Source: Microbacterium terrisoli (GTDB lineage: Bacteria; Actinomycetota; Actinomycetes; Actinomycetales; Microbacteriaceae). From it: a DNA stretch of 64,000 nt. Each line of letters begins with the position of its first letter. The first letter of the stretch is position 1. The translations under genes and the position numbers were made by a program. The stretch covers positions 1,612,001 to 1,676,000 of the forward strand of contig NZ_CP133019.1 of assembly GCF_030866805.1 (NCBI RefSeq), given 5' to 3'. The notes beneath the pieces were generated by a model, which was not told the origin of the DNA, ran no database searches, and worked only from the letters and a program-made list of their open reading frames with translations. Shown here in pieces: positions 1-7,446 of this stretch.

Positions 1-1
1 C

Positions 2-247
2 CTGCACTACGGCATCGCGTTCATCCTCGCTTTCATCGGCGTCAAACTGTTCGCCCACGCCCTGCACGTGAACGAGATCCCGTTCATCAACGGCGGCAAA
101 TCCGTCGAGTGGGCGCCCGAGATCTCGACAGTCGCGTCGCTGATCGTCATCATCGTCGCCATGGCGGTGGCCACCGGAGCAAGCCTCATCGCCGCGCGCC
201 GCGAGCGGGCACGGTCCGCGATGAGCGGGCCGCGCGACCCGGAGTGA
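2..247 (+). CDS. TerC/Alx-family integral membrane protein, C-terminal part only
   Basis: The reading frame is open from the left edge and ends at TGA 245-247; the start lies outside the window. The visible 81 residues carry the family-typical run LHYGIAFILAFIGVKLFAHAL, then INGGK and a second hydrophobic helix around SLIVIIVAMAVATGASL, ending in a short arginine-rich cytoplasmic tail. This matches the C-terminus of TerC/Alx membrane proteins, a family linked to metal export (manganese) and tellurium resistance. The substrate cannot be read from this fragment. It runs in the same direction as leuC but is separated by a 164-nt gap holding its own promoter. Confidence 0.8.
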   Translation: MHYGIAFILAFIGVKLFAHALHVNEIPFINGGKSVEWAPEISTVASLIVIIVAMAVATGASLIAARRERARSAMSGPRDPE

Positions 248-285
248 GCGCTGTCATGCACGGCCGGGGGCGTTGCCGGCGGTGT

Positions 286-291
286 TATTCT
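286..291 (+). promoter_or_regulatory. -10 box of the leu leader (leaderless start)
   Basis: TATTCT lies 6 nt before the GTG of a 14-codon open frame at 298. This is the spacing of leaderless actinobacterial transcripts, so transcription probably starts on the GTG itself. No convincing -35 was found. Confidence 0.5.
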
Positions 292-297
292 GAGCGG

Positions 298-342
298 GTG
301 CAAAGCGCGCGGCTCCTTCTTATGTGCCGCGGCGAGTTCTGA
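298..342 (+). CDS. Putative leu leader peptide (14 aa, three consecutive Leu codons)
   Basis: A 14-residue frame, MQSARLLLMCRGEF, starts at GTG 298 right behind a -10 box and ends 69 nt before leuC. Codons 6-8 are CTC CTT CTT, all leucine; CTT is an uncommon Leu codon in this G+C-rich sequence. The following RNA can form two mutually exclusive stems (see 327-380). The layout is that of a ribosome-mediated transcription attenuator in which stalling at Leu codons when leucyl-tRNA is scarce chooses the downstream fold. The peptide needs no function of its own. The call rests on codon content, position and pairing only. Confidence 0.55.
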   Translation: MQSARLLLMCRGEF

Positions 343-380
343 CCTACCGCCCAGGCTCGTCGCGGAGTTCGTCGTGGGCG
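327..380 (+). promoter_or_regulatory. Candidate leucine attenuator: two competing stems upstream of leuC
   Basis: Segment 327-336 (CCGCGGCGAG, inside the leader peptide frame) pairs with 356-365 (CTCGTCGCGG) over 10 bp with one G-U. Segment 348-353 (CGCCCA) pairs with 375-380 (TGGGCG) over 6 bp and encloses 356-365, so the two stems exclude each other as ordinary hairpins. There is no clean U-run after the second stem, so the output could be Rho-dependent or translational. The leuC ribosome site (AAGGAG, 395-400) is not inside either stem. Confidence 0.4.
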
Positions 381-411
381 TGACCCTCTCTCCCAAGGAG
401 CACGAACAGCA

Positions 412-1902
412 ATGAGCACATCCGCATCCGCATCCGCATCGGTCATCCCGGAGCACCCGCGCACCCTCGCCGAGAAGGTGTGGGACGACCACCTGGTAGT
501 CAAAGGCGAAGACGGTCAGCCCGACCTCATCTACATCGACCTGCACCTGCTGCACGAGGTCACCAGCCCCCAGGCGTTCGATGGCCTGCGCACCGAGGGC
601 CGTGGTGTGCGACGGCTGGATCTGACGATCGCCACCGAAGACCACAACACCCCGACGCTGAACATCGACAAGCCCATCGCCGATCTCACCAGCCGCACGC
701 AGATCGAGACGCTGCGCCGCAACTGCGCGGAATTCGGTGTGCGGCTGCACTCGCTCGGCGACAAAGAGCAGGGCATCGTCCACGTCGTGGGCCCCCAGCT
801 GGGCCTGACGATGCCCGGCATCACGGTGGTCTGCGGCGACAGCCACACCTCGACGCACGGGGCGTTCGGAGCGATGGCCTTCGGCATCGGCACGAGCGAG
901 GTCGAGCACGTGCTGGCCACGCAGACGCTGCCGTTGAAACCGTTCAAGACGATGGCCATCACCGTGGAGGGCGAGCTGCGTCACGGCGTGACCGCGAAGG
1001 ACATCATCCTGGCGGTGATCGCCGAGATCGGCACGAACGGCGGGCAGGGCTATGTGCTCGAGTATCGCGGCAGCGCGATCCGGTCCCTGTCGATGGAGGG
1101 CCGGATGACGATCTGCAACATGTCGATCGAAGCCGGCGCCCGCGCGGGCATGGTCGCCCCTGACGAGACGACCTTCGCCTACCTGAAGGGGCGTCCGCAC
1201 GCACCCCAGGGGCAGGACTGGGACGACGCGGTCGCCTACTGGCGCACGCTGCCCACCGACGAGGGCGCGGTCTATGACGCCGAGGTCTTCGTCGATGCCA
1301 CGAAGCTCGAACCGTTCGTGACGTGGGGGACGAACCCCGGGCAGGGCGTGTCGCTGTCGGGCAGCATCCCCTCGCCCGACGACTTCGCCGACCCCAACCT
1401 GAAGGCCGCCGCCGAGCGCGCGCTGACCTACATGGATCTGCAGCCGGGCACGCCGATGAAGGAGATCCCCGTGGATGCCGTGTTCATGGGGTCCTGCACG
1501 AACAGTCGCATCGAGGATCTGCGCCAATTCGCGTCGATCATCAAGGGACGTACGAAGGCCGAGGGCGTGCGTGTCATGGTCGTGCCCGGTTCTGCCCGCG
1601 TGCGCCTGGAGGCGGAGGCGGAGGGCCTGAACAAGGTCTTCGAGGAGTTCGGGGCCGAATGGCGCTTCGCCGGCTGCTCGATGTGTCTGGGCATGAATCC
1701 CGACCAGCTCGCACCGGGCGAGCGGTGCGCCTCCACGAGCAACCGCAACTTCGAGGGGCGGCAGGGCAAGGGCGGACGCACGCATCTGGTCTCTCCGCTG
1801 GTCGCCGCGGCCACCGCGGTGCGGGGAACACTGTCGAGTCCGAGCGACCTGGCGGAGCTGCCTGAGCGCACGGCGGCGGCGAACGAGAGGAAGGGCGCCT
1901 GA
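412..1902 (+). CDS. leuC: 3-isopropylmalate dehydratase large subunit LeuC
   Basis: Cytoplasmic [4Fe-4S] hydro-lyase subunit that, with LeuD, isomerises 2-isopropylmalate to 3-isopropylmalate in leucine synthesis. The 496-residue protein has the aconitase-superfamily motifs: [13 protein letters not shown] near residue 143, SCTNSR with Cys362, and CSMCLG with Cys422 and Cys425, the three cluster ligands. The start ATG at 412 follows AAGGAG at 395-400. Residues 2-10 are a Ser-Ala stretch coded by three copies of the hexamer TCCGCA (421-438), so the true conserved part begins near residue 14. leuD follows after one base, so the two are co-translated. Regulation is probably by the leader just upstream. 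Confidence 0.97.
   Translation: MSTSASASASVIPEHPRTLAEKVWDDHLVVKGEDGQPDLIYIDLHLLHEVTSPQAFDGLRTEGRGVRRLDLTIATEDHNTPTLNIDKPIADLTSRTQIETLRRNCAEFGVRLHSLGDKEQGIVHVVGPQLGLTMPGITVVCGDSHTSTHGAFGAMAFGIGTSEVEHVLATQTLPLKPFKTMAITVEGELRHGVTAKDIILAVIAEIGTNGGQGYVLEYRGSAIRSLSMEGRMTICNMSIEAGARAGMVAPDETTFAYLKGRPHAPQGQDWDDAVAYWRTLPTDEGAVYDAEVFVDATKLEPFVTWGTNPGQGVSLSGSIPSPDDFADPNLKAAAERALTYMDLQPGTPMKEIPVDAVFMGSCTNSRIEDLRQFASIIKGRTKAEGVRVMVVPGSARVRLEAEAEGLNKVFEEFGAEWRFAGCSMCLGMNPDQLAPGERCASTSNRNFEGRQGKGGRTHLVSPLVAAATAVRGTLSSPSDLAELPERTAAANERKGA
421..438 (+). repeat. Hexanucleotide repeat (TCCGCA)x3 in the leuC N-terminus
   Basis: Three perfect in-frame copies of TCCGCA code alternating Ser-Ala residues directly after the leuC start. 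Slippage here would add or remove two residues without changing frame. Confidence 0.8.
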
Positions 1903-1903
1903 C

Positions 1904-2515
1904 ATGGACAAGTTCTCGACCCACACGGGGATCGCCGCGCCGCTGACCCGCTCCGCCGTCGACACCGACCAGATCATCCCCGCCGTGTACCTCAAGCGCG
2001 TCACCAAGACGGGCTTCGACGACGCGCTGTTCGCCAGCTGGAGGCAGGACCCCGAGTTCGTGCTGAACCAGAAGCCCTACCAGTCGGCATCCATTCTCGT
2101 CGCCGGCCCCGACTTCGGCACAGGCTCCAGCCGAGAGCATGCCGTCTGGGCGCTGCGCGACTACGGCTTCAAGGTGGTGCTGAGCCCGCGGTTCGCCGAC
2201 ATCTTCCGCGGCAACGCGGGTAAGCAGGGCCTGGTCACAGGGGTGATCTCGGAGGCCGATGTGGAGCGCCTGTGGGCGGCGATCGAGGCTGACCCGGGCG
2301 TGGAGATGACAGTGGACCTCGCGGCGCGTACCGCGGTCCTGGGCGACATCCAGGTCGATTTCGAGATCGACGATTACACTAGGTGGCGGCTTCTGGAAGG
2401 TCTCGACGACATCGGGCTGACCCTTCGCAACAAGGACCGGATTGCCGAATTCGAGGCACGTCGCGCAAACTGGCGACCACGCACTCTGCCGGTGCAGCCC
2501 CGTACCGCCGATTGA
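1904..2515 (+). CDS. leuD: 3-isopropylmalate dehydratase small subunit LeuD
   Basis: Swivel-domain subunit that completes the LeuC active site in leucine biosynthesis. The 203-residue length fits the family. Diagnostic stretches are DTDQIIPA near residue 22, [17 protein letters not shown] near 69 and the NKDRIAEFE segment close to the C-terminus. The ATG lies 1 nt after the leuC stop, and GAGGAAGGG at the end of leuC serves as the ribosome site. The two genes must be one transcript. A 26-nt gap leads to murA on the same strand, which may be part of the same operon, although the AT-richer TGACAATGTGAGG there could hold a weak promoter. Confidence 0.96.
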   Translation: MDKFSTHTGIAAPLTRSAVDTDQIIPAVYLKRVTKTGFDDALFASWRQDPEFVLNQKPYQSASILVAGPDFGTGSSREHAVWALRDYGFKVVLSPRFADIFRGNAGKQGLVTGVISEADVERLWAAIEADPGVEMTVDLAARTAVLGDIQVDFEIDDYTRWRLLEGLDDIGLTLRNKDRIAEFEARRANWRPRTLPVQPRTAD

Positions 2516-2541
2516 ATCACTGACAATGTGAGGCACACTGA

Positions 2542-3906
2542 ATGACACTCCTGAACGGCTTGGCATCCACGGACGGTCGCATAGGGGGGTCCGGTGAAAC
2601 GCTGACCATCCGCGGCGGGCACCCGCTGCGCGGCCGGGTCGATGTGAAGGGCGCGAAGAACCTCGTCACCAAGGCGATGGTGGCAGCCCTGCTCGGCGAC
2701 ACGCCCAGCGTGCTGCACGACGTGCCCGACATCAGCGACGTCGCCGTGGTGCGCTCGTTGCTGGAAGTGCACGGTGTTCGGGTCACCGACGGCGATGAGG
2801 AGGGCACGTTCCACCTCGACCCGTCGGATGTCGCATCGGCCCACATGGAGGAGATCGACGCCCACGCCGGCGCGTCGCGGATTCCGATCCTGTTCTGCGG
2901 TCCGCTGCTGCATCAGCTGGGTCAGGCATTCATCCCCGACCTGGGCGGCTGCCGCATCGGCGACCGTCCGATCGACTTCCACCTGGATGCGCTGCGCAAG
3001 TTCGGCGCCGTCGTCGAGAAGCTGCCCAGCGGCATCCGGCTCTCGGCGCCGGCGGGGCTGCACGGGGCCAGCATCCATCTGCCGTATCCGAGCGTGGGTG
3101 CCACCGAGCAGGTGCTGTTGACCGCCGTCCGCGCCGAGGGCGTCACCGAGCTGCGCAACGCGGCGATCGAGCCCGAGATCATGGACCTGATCGCGGTCCT
3201 GCAGAAGATGGGCGCGCTCATCTCCTACGAGCCCAACCGCACGATCCTCATCGAGGGCGTCGATCGGCTCTCGGGCTACGAGCACCGCGCGATCTTCGAT
3301 CGGAACGAGGCGGCGAGCTGGGCCAGCGCAGCGCTGGCGACCGACGGCGAGATCTTCGTGGGTGGGGCACGTCAGCCCGAGATGCTCACATTCCTCAACG
3401 TCGTGCGCAAGGTCGGCGGCGACTTCGACATCCGCGAGGACGGCATCCTGTTCCGTCGTGGCGGCGAGTTGCGCCCGGTCACTGTGGAGACGGACGTGCA
3501 TCCCGGGTTCATGACCGATTGGCAGCAGCCCCTGATCGTCGCGCTCACACAGGCGCACGGCGAATCGGTGGTGCACGAGACCGTCTACGAGAACCGGTTC
3601 GGCTTCACCGACGCGCTGGTCAAGATGGGCGCGCGCATCGTCGTTCACCCGCACGGCCTACAGCGGGGCCCGCGTCGAGTGCCTCGTCGCAACCTCGAGC
3701 AGGCGGCAGTGATCACCGGTCCCACCGCCCTGACCGGCGCCGACATCACGGTGCCCGATCTGCGCGGCGGCTACAGCCACGTGATCGCCGCGCTGACGGC
3801 GACGGGGGAGTCGACCGTGCACAACGTGGGCATCATCAGCCGCGGGTACGAGAAGTTCTTCAGCAAGCTCGCGGCCCTCGGCGCAGATTTCGACGTCCTC
3901 GGGTGA
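2542..3906 (+). CDS. murA: UDP-N-acetylglucosamine 1-carboxyvinyltransferase (MurA)
   Basis: EPSP-synthase-fold enzyme that adds the enolpyruvyl group of PEP to UDP-GlcNAc, the first committed step of peptidoglycan synthesis in the cytoplasm. The 454-residue protein shows GAKN near residue 36 and the active-site loop GGCRIGDRP. That loop carries Cys137, equivalent to the E. coli Cys115 targeted by fosfomycin; mycobacterial enzymes have Asp there. The C-terminal half is unusual. The usual DLRASAS region reads DLRGGYSHVIAAL and is preceded by a basic stretch (about residues 373-386) rich in Arg. This may be an actinobacterial subfamily variant. The downstream acyltransferase begins within or just after the stop. 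Confidence 0.88.
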   Translation: MTLLNGLASTDGRIGGSGETLTIRGGHPLRGRVDVKGAKNLVTKAMVAALLGDTPSVLHDVPDISDVAVVRSLLEVHGVRVTDGDEEGTFHLDPSDVASAHMEEIDAHAGASRIPILFCGPLLHQLGQAFIPDLGGCRIGDRPIDFHLDALRKFGAVVEKLPSGIRLSAPAGLHGASIHLPYPSVGATEQVLLTAVRAEGVTELRNAAIEPEIMDLIAVLQKMGALISYEPNRTILIEGVDRLSGYEHRAIFDRNEAASWASAALATDGEIFVGGARQPEMLTFLNVVRKVGGDFDIREDGILFRRGGELRPVTVETDVHPGFMTDWQQPLIVALTQAHGESVVHETVYENRFGFTDALVKMGARIVVHPHGLQRGPRRVPRRNLEQAAVITGPTALTGADITVPDLRGGYSHVIAALTATGESTVHNVGIISRGYEKFFSKLAALGADFDVLG

Positions 3907-3911
3907 CGGTG

Positions 3912-4697
3912 ATGGGCGGTGACCAGACGCAGCCGACTTCTGCGGGCACGTCTGACGAGAAACGCAAGCCCAGCGTCTTCTGGGTGCTGGCCGCCATCGT
4001 GCTCCCGATCTTCGGACTGTTCGCGCGCGTCGAGATCCGTGGCGCCGAGAAGCTGCCGCGGACGGGACCGTTCGTGCTCGCCGTGAATCACCACAGTGAG
4101 ATCGACCCGCTCGTGGTCGCGCTCGCGGTCTGGCGCATAGGGCGGGCGCCCCGTTTCATGGCAAAAGAGAGTCTGTTCCGTGTTCCCGTCCTGGGCTGGG
4201 CGCTGCGAGCCACCGGCATGATCCCGGTCGCACGCGCCACGACCGTCGCGGCGGCACGCGAGACCATCACGCAGTCGCGCCTGCTCGTCGAGCACGGCCG
4301 GGGAGTGATCGTCTACCCCGAAGGCACGCTGACGCGTGACCCCGACCTGTGGCCCATGCGCGGCAAGTCCGGTGCCGTGCGCCTGGCGATGTCGGGGAAG
4401 ATCCCGCTCATCCCGATGGCGCAGTGGGGGGCGCAGGAGCTCCTGCCCCGCTACGGCAAGCTGCGGCTGTGGCCTCTGCGCAAGCGGATGACGGTTCTGC
4501 TGGGCGACCCGGTGGACGTGTCGGAGTTCGTGCGCACGCGCAGCCAGCCTGCGACCATCGCCCAAGCGACCACGAAGACGATGAATGCCATTGCCGAGCT
4601 TCTGGCGCAGCTGCGCGGCATCCCCGCTCCACCCGAGCGCTGGGATCCGGTCGCGCACGGGCAGAGAGAGACGGGGCGCCTTGACTCCGAGACATGA
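3912..4697 (+). CDS. 1-acyl-sn-glycerol-3-phosphate acyltransferase family protein (PlsC-like)
   Basis: Membrane-associated acyltransferase of phospholipid synthesis, expected to acylate lysophosphatidate. A hydrophobic helix at about residues 17-36 precedes the catalytic HX4D motif in NHHSEIDP, the FMAKESLF block, the EGT motif in YPEGTLT and a PLIPMAQWG block, all in family order. Length is about 261 residues. I chose ATG 3912, but GTG 3903, which overlaps the murA stop as GTGA, and GTG 3909 are possible; none has a good ribosome site, which suggests coupling to murA. The 3' end overlaps the proposed gpsA start by 17 nt. A phospholipid role fits its neighbour gpsA, which makes glycerol-3-phosphate. 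Confidence 0.88.
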   Translation: MGGDQTQPTSAGTSDEKRKPSVFWVLAAIVLPIFGLFARVEIRGAEKLPRTGPFVLAVNHHSEIDPLVVALAVWRIGRAPRFMAKESLFRVPVLGWALRATGMIPVARATTVAAARETITQSRLLVEHGRGVIVYPEGTLTRDPDLWPMRGKSGAVRLAMSGKIPLIPMAQWGAQELLPRYGKLRLWPLRKRMTVLLGDPVDVSEFVRTRSQPATIAQATTKTMNAIAELLAQLRGIPAPPERWDPVAHGQRETGRLDSET

Positions 4698-5808
4698 CGC
4701 ACCGGGCAGGATCGCGGTCCTCGGCGCCGGCAGCTGGGGGACCACGTTCGGAAAGATTCTCGCCGACGGCGGTGCGCACGTCACGATGTGGGCCCGACGG
4801 CCCGAACTGGCCCACGAGATCGACGAAGCCAAGCGCAACAGCCGCTACCTGCCCGGCATCAACCTGCCGCGTTCGGTGTCGGCGACTGTGGATCTGCGCG
4901 CGGCTCTGAACGGCGCGGAGCAGATCTACGTGTGCGTGCCGAGCCAGTCGGCCCGTGACATCCTCACCGAGGTACGGCCGCTGGTTGCCGATTCGACGGC
5001 TCCGATCGTGTCGCTCATGAAGGGCATGGAGCGGCGCACCGGACTGCGGATGAGCCAGGTGCTCGAGCAGGTGCTGACCTGCGACCCCGACCGCATCGCG
5101 GTCGCATCCGGGCCGAACCTCGCGCTGGAGATCGCCCGGGAGCAGCCGACCGCCGCGGTGGTGGCCTCCAGCAGCCGTGAGACGGCGGATGCGGTGGCCC
5201 GGCGTGCTCGCAACAAGTACTTCCGCACGTTCGTGAACACCGATGTGGTCGGCACCGAGTTCGGCGGCGTGCTCAAGAACCTGATCGCCGTCGCGATCGG
5301 CATTGTGGACGGCGTCGGCTACGGCGAGAACACGAAGGCGTCGATCATCACCCGGGGTCTCGTGGAGATGACCGATTTCGCCGTCGCGCACGGTGCGCAG
5401 CCCGAGACGCTGCAGGGGCTGGCGGGCCTGGGAGATCTGATCGCGACGTGCCAGTCGCCGCTCAGTCGCAACAACACCGCCGGGCGCCTGCTGGGCCAGG
5501 GATACAAGTTCCAGGATGTCGTCAAGCAGATGCAGCAGACCGCCGAGGGACTGGCCTCCGTCGCACCGGTGCTGCATCTCGCGCGCGCCGCCCACGTCGA
5601 GATGCCGATCGTGGAGCAGGTCAAGCGCGTGCTGGACGGCGCGATGGACCCGCGGCACATCGCGCCGCACCTGACGACCGATGACGACACACCGAAGGGT
5701 GAGAGGACGCAGCATGGACAAGCCGGTGGTGGCGGTGCTCTTTGGCGGTCGATCCAGCGAGCATTCGATCAGCTCCGCAACGGCGGGGGGAGTGCTCCAC
5801 GCCATTGA
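4681..5808 (+). CDS. gpsA: NAD(P)H-dependent glycerol-3-phosphate dehydrogenase GpsA
   Basis: Cytoplasmic enzyme that reduces dihydroxyacetone phosphate to sn-glycerol-3-phosphate, the backbone for phospholipids. The Rossmann motif VLGAGSWGTTF sits at the N-terminus. PSQSARDIL, SGPNLALE, the catalytic-lysine block GVLKNLIAVAIGI and GLAGLGDLIATC follow in order. No ATG lies near the motif start; TTG 4681 is the only plausible initiation codon and overlaps the plsC-like 3' end. The conserved protein ends around residue 340, but the frame runs on to 5808, giving 375 residues and a 95-nt overlap with ddl. The last ~40 residues are low-complexity and probably a by-product of reading the ddl sequence out of frame. 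Confidence 0.88.
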   Translation: MTPRHDAPGRIAVLGAGSWGTTFGKILADGGAHVTMWARRPELAHEIDEAKRNSRYLPGINLPRSVSATVDLRAALNGAEQIYVCVPSQSARDILTEVRPLVADSTAPIVSLMKGMERRTGLRMSQVLEQVLTCDPDRIAVASGPNLALEIAREQPTAAVVASSSRETADAVARRARNKYFRTFVNTDVVGTEFGGVLKNLIAVAIGIVDGVGYGENTKASIITRGLVEMTDFAVAHGAQPETLQGLAGLGDLIATCQSPLSRNNTAGRLLGQGYKFQDVVKQMQQTAEGLASVAPVLHLARAAHVEMPIVEQVKRVLDGAMDPRHIAPHLTTDDDTPKGERTQHGQAGGGGALWRSIQRAFDQLRNGGGSAPRH

Positions 5809-6811
5809 CCGCGACCGTTTTCACGTGATCCCGGTCGGGATCACCCGCGACGGCGCGTTCGTGCTCGAAGACGACGACCCCGACAAATTCGCGCTGGACC
5901 CGGCGCACCTGCCCGAAGTCGTCGACAACGGCACCAGGATCGTGTGGCCCGACTCTGCGCGCAGCCGCGAGCTGCGCGTGATCGATGCCACCGGCACGCG
6001 CTCACTGGGCGACATCGACCTGGTGCTGCCGATCCTGCATGGCCGGTGGGGCGAGGACGGCACGATCCAGGGGTTTCTCGAGCTGCTCGACATCCCCTAT
6101 GCCGGCGCAGGTCTGCTGATGTCGGCGCTCGGCATGGACAAGAACGCCACCAAGAATGTGCTCACGGCCGCCGGCGTGCCGGTCGTGCCCTGGGTGTCGG
6201 TCACGCGCGCAGATCTCGCGCGCGACCGTCGGATGTGGGAGCAGCGGATGCGGAGGCTCGGGCTGCCCGTGTTCGTCAAGCCCGCCCGCGCCGGCTCGAG
6301 CGTCGGCGTGTCGAAGGTCGACGAGTGGGGCGCGCTGGACGAGGCACTGGATGTCGCGTTCGCCGAAGACGGCACGGTGCTCGTCGAGCAGGCCGTCGTC
6401 GGCCGCGAGCTGGAGTGCGGAGTGCTCGAAGCGCGCGGCGACGGTCTGCCGCGGGTGAGCGTGGCCGGGGAGGTCGTCATCAGCGGCCGGGACTTCTACG
6501 ATTTCGCAGCGAAGTACCTCAACGCCCCCGGCATCGATCTGATCTGTCCGGCCCCGCTGCAGGAGGGCGAGCTGCGGGAGATGCAGCGCATCGCGGCGCG
6601 GGCGTTCGACGCGCTGGGCGGTCAGGGCCTGTCGCGTGTCGACTTCTTCTTCACGGGCACCGAGTTCTTCGTCAACGAGGTCAACACGATGCCGGGGTTC
6701 ACACCGATCTCGATGTTCCCCACGTGCTGGATCGCCAGCGGCATGACCTACACCGAGCTGATCTCCGACCTCATCGACACGGCGCTGAATCGGGCCCGAG
6801 TCACGGCCTGA
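5714..6811 (+). CDS. ddl: D-alanine--D-alanine ligase
   Basis: ATP-grasp ligase that joins two D-alanines for the peptidoglycan stem peptide. At 365 residues it is the normal size. The N-terminus VAVLFGGRSSEHSIS, LHGRWGEDG, VKPARAGSSVGVSKV, DFYDFAAKY and the metal-binding FVNEVNTMPGFT near the C-terminus are all diagnostic. The Tyr of DFYDF sits where D-Ala-D-Ala enzymes have Tyr rather than the Phe of D-lactate enzymes. ATG 5714 follows GAGAGGACG. The start lies within the gpsA frame, so the genes are cotranscribed. The protein acts in the cytoplasm just before MurF. Confidence 0.95.
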   Translation: MDKPVVAVLFGGRSSEHSISSATAGGVLHAIDRDRFHVIPVGITRDGAFVLEDDDPDKFALDPAHLPEVVDNGTRIVWPDSARSRELRVIDATGTRSLGDIDLVLPILHGRWGEDGTIQGFLELLDIPYAGAGLLMSALGMDKNATKNVLTAAGVPVVPWVSVTRADLARDRRMWEQRMRRLGLPVFVKPARAGSSVGVSKVDEWGALDEALDVAFAEDGTVLVEQAVVGRELECGVLEARGDGLPRVSVAGEVVISGRDFYDFAAKYLNAPGIDLICPAPLQEGELREMQRIAARAFDALGGQGLSRVDFFFTGTEFFVNEVNTMPGFTPISMFPTCWIASGMTYTELISDLIDTALNRARVTA

Positions 6812-6830
6812 CAGCGTTGCGCGGCGGCCG

Positions 6831-7403
6831 TCACTGGGCGACGGTGCCGGGATCCGTGCAGCCGGCGGTCTTGTGCGTGTGGGCGGCCACCAGGCGCCCG
6901 AGCTGGGTCAGCACGGCATTCGGATCGACGCCGCTGTCACCGCCGTCCAGAAACACCTGGACGGCGGGAGTGCGCCCGTACGACGTGATGCGGAAGTTCG
7001 GCTGCGTGGATTCGTCGACGATCCAGTCCACGCCGCCCAGCGACACGCATTTGAGGGTCGTGGGACCCGGCGGGGTCACGCCGCACGCCATGATGATGCG
7101 TGTGGGCGTGCCCCAGGCGGCCGTGGCCTGTGCGTCCGTCCACACGCGGGCCTGATCGCTGATGGTGCCCGGCAGCCGCACCATGATCTCGGCGCACTTC
7201 GGGTTGTTCGCGTCCGGCGCAGGGTCTACCGAGACGGTGGCGGAGCATCCTGCCAGCGCGACAGTGGCCGCGAGGGTGAGGGCGGCCGCAGCGGCGAGCA
7301 CCGTGCCGCGCCGCGAGTGTGCTGTGCCGCGTCGCGAGTGTGCTGTGCGGCGGCGCGCGTGCGCTGTGCGGCGGGATGCGCCGACGCGGAGGGTACGGGT
7401 CAC
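6831..7403 (-). CDS. DUF3515-type secreted lipoprotein
   Basis: A 190-residue exported protein of unknown function with the features of the actinobacterial DUF3515 family: Cys pairs, a CVSLGGVDW core, and regular placement between ddl and thiL. A hydrophobic h-region (LAAAAALTLAATVALAGC) ends in a lipobox, so the mature protein should be lipid-anchored outside the membrane. The n-region is abnormally long (about 35 residues) and built of four Arg-rich repeats of about 7 residues, coded by a 21-bp tandem repeat. The GTG start is leaderless: TAGCCT lies 6 nt upstream on this strand. It is divergent from thiL and convergent with ddl. Confidence 0.8.
   Translation of the reverse strand: MTRTLRVGASRRTAHARRRTAHSRRGTAHSRRGTVLAAAAALTLAATVALAGCSATVSVDPAPDANNPKCAEIMVRLPGTISDQARVWTDAQATAAWGTPTRIIMACGVTPPGPTTLKCVSLGGVDWIVDESTQPNFRITSYGRTPAVQVFLDGGDSGVDPNAVLTQLGRLVAAHTHKTAGCTDPGTVAQ
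7314..7376. repeat. 21-bp tandem repeat (3 copies) inside the DUF3515 signal sequence
   Basis: Three adjacent 21-bp units, at 7314-7334, 7335-7355 and 7356-7376, share the core GTGTGCTGTGC or a close variant. On the minus strand they code the heptapeptide pattern R-R-x-T-A-H-S/A. The first two copies differ at very few positions, which suggests recent duplication. Confidence 0.85.
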
Positions 7404-7409
7404 CCCTCC

Positions 7410-7440
7410 AGGCTAACCCGGCTGTGAGACCCGATAGCGT
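7410..7440. promoter_or_regulatory. Divergent leaderless promoters for DUF3515 (-) and thiL (+)
   Basis: On the minus strand TAGCCT (7410-7415) is 6 nt before the GTG at 7403. On the plus strand TAGCGT (7435-7440) is 6 nt before the thiL ATG at 7447. Both match TAnnnT-N6-start, so neither mRNA would have a 5' leader. A leaderless thiL leaves no room for a TPP riboswitch. Confidence 0.6.
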
Positions 7441-7446
7441 GGAGCG

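Noticed and set aside
7..2007. Open frame of 666 codons on the minus strand opposite leuC
   Set aside because: It is a shadow of leuC/leuD codon bias in high-G+C DNA: low-complexity Arg/His/Gly-rich product, no ribosome site, no family motifs. The same applies to long antisense frames opposite recG (9031-11166), murA, ffh and the island genes.
4585..4680. Upstream start for gpsA at ATG 4585
   Set aside because: It would lie deep inside the acyltransferase gene, and the added residues do not resemble GpsA; TTG 4681 gives the normal N-terminus.
7404..7446. TPP riboswitch before thiL
   Set aside because: The gap to the divergent gene is 43 bp and the promoter is leaderless, so there is no room for an aptamer.
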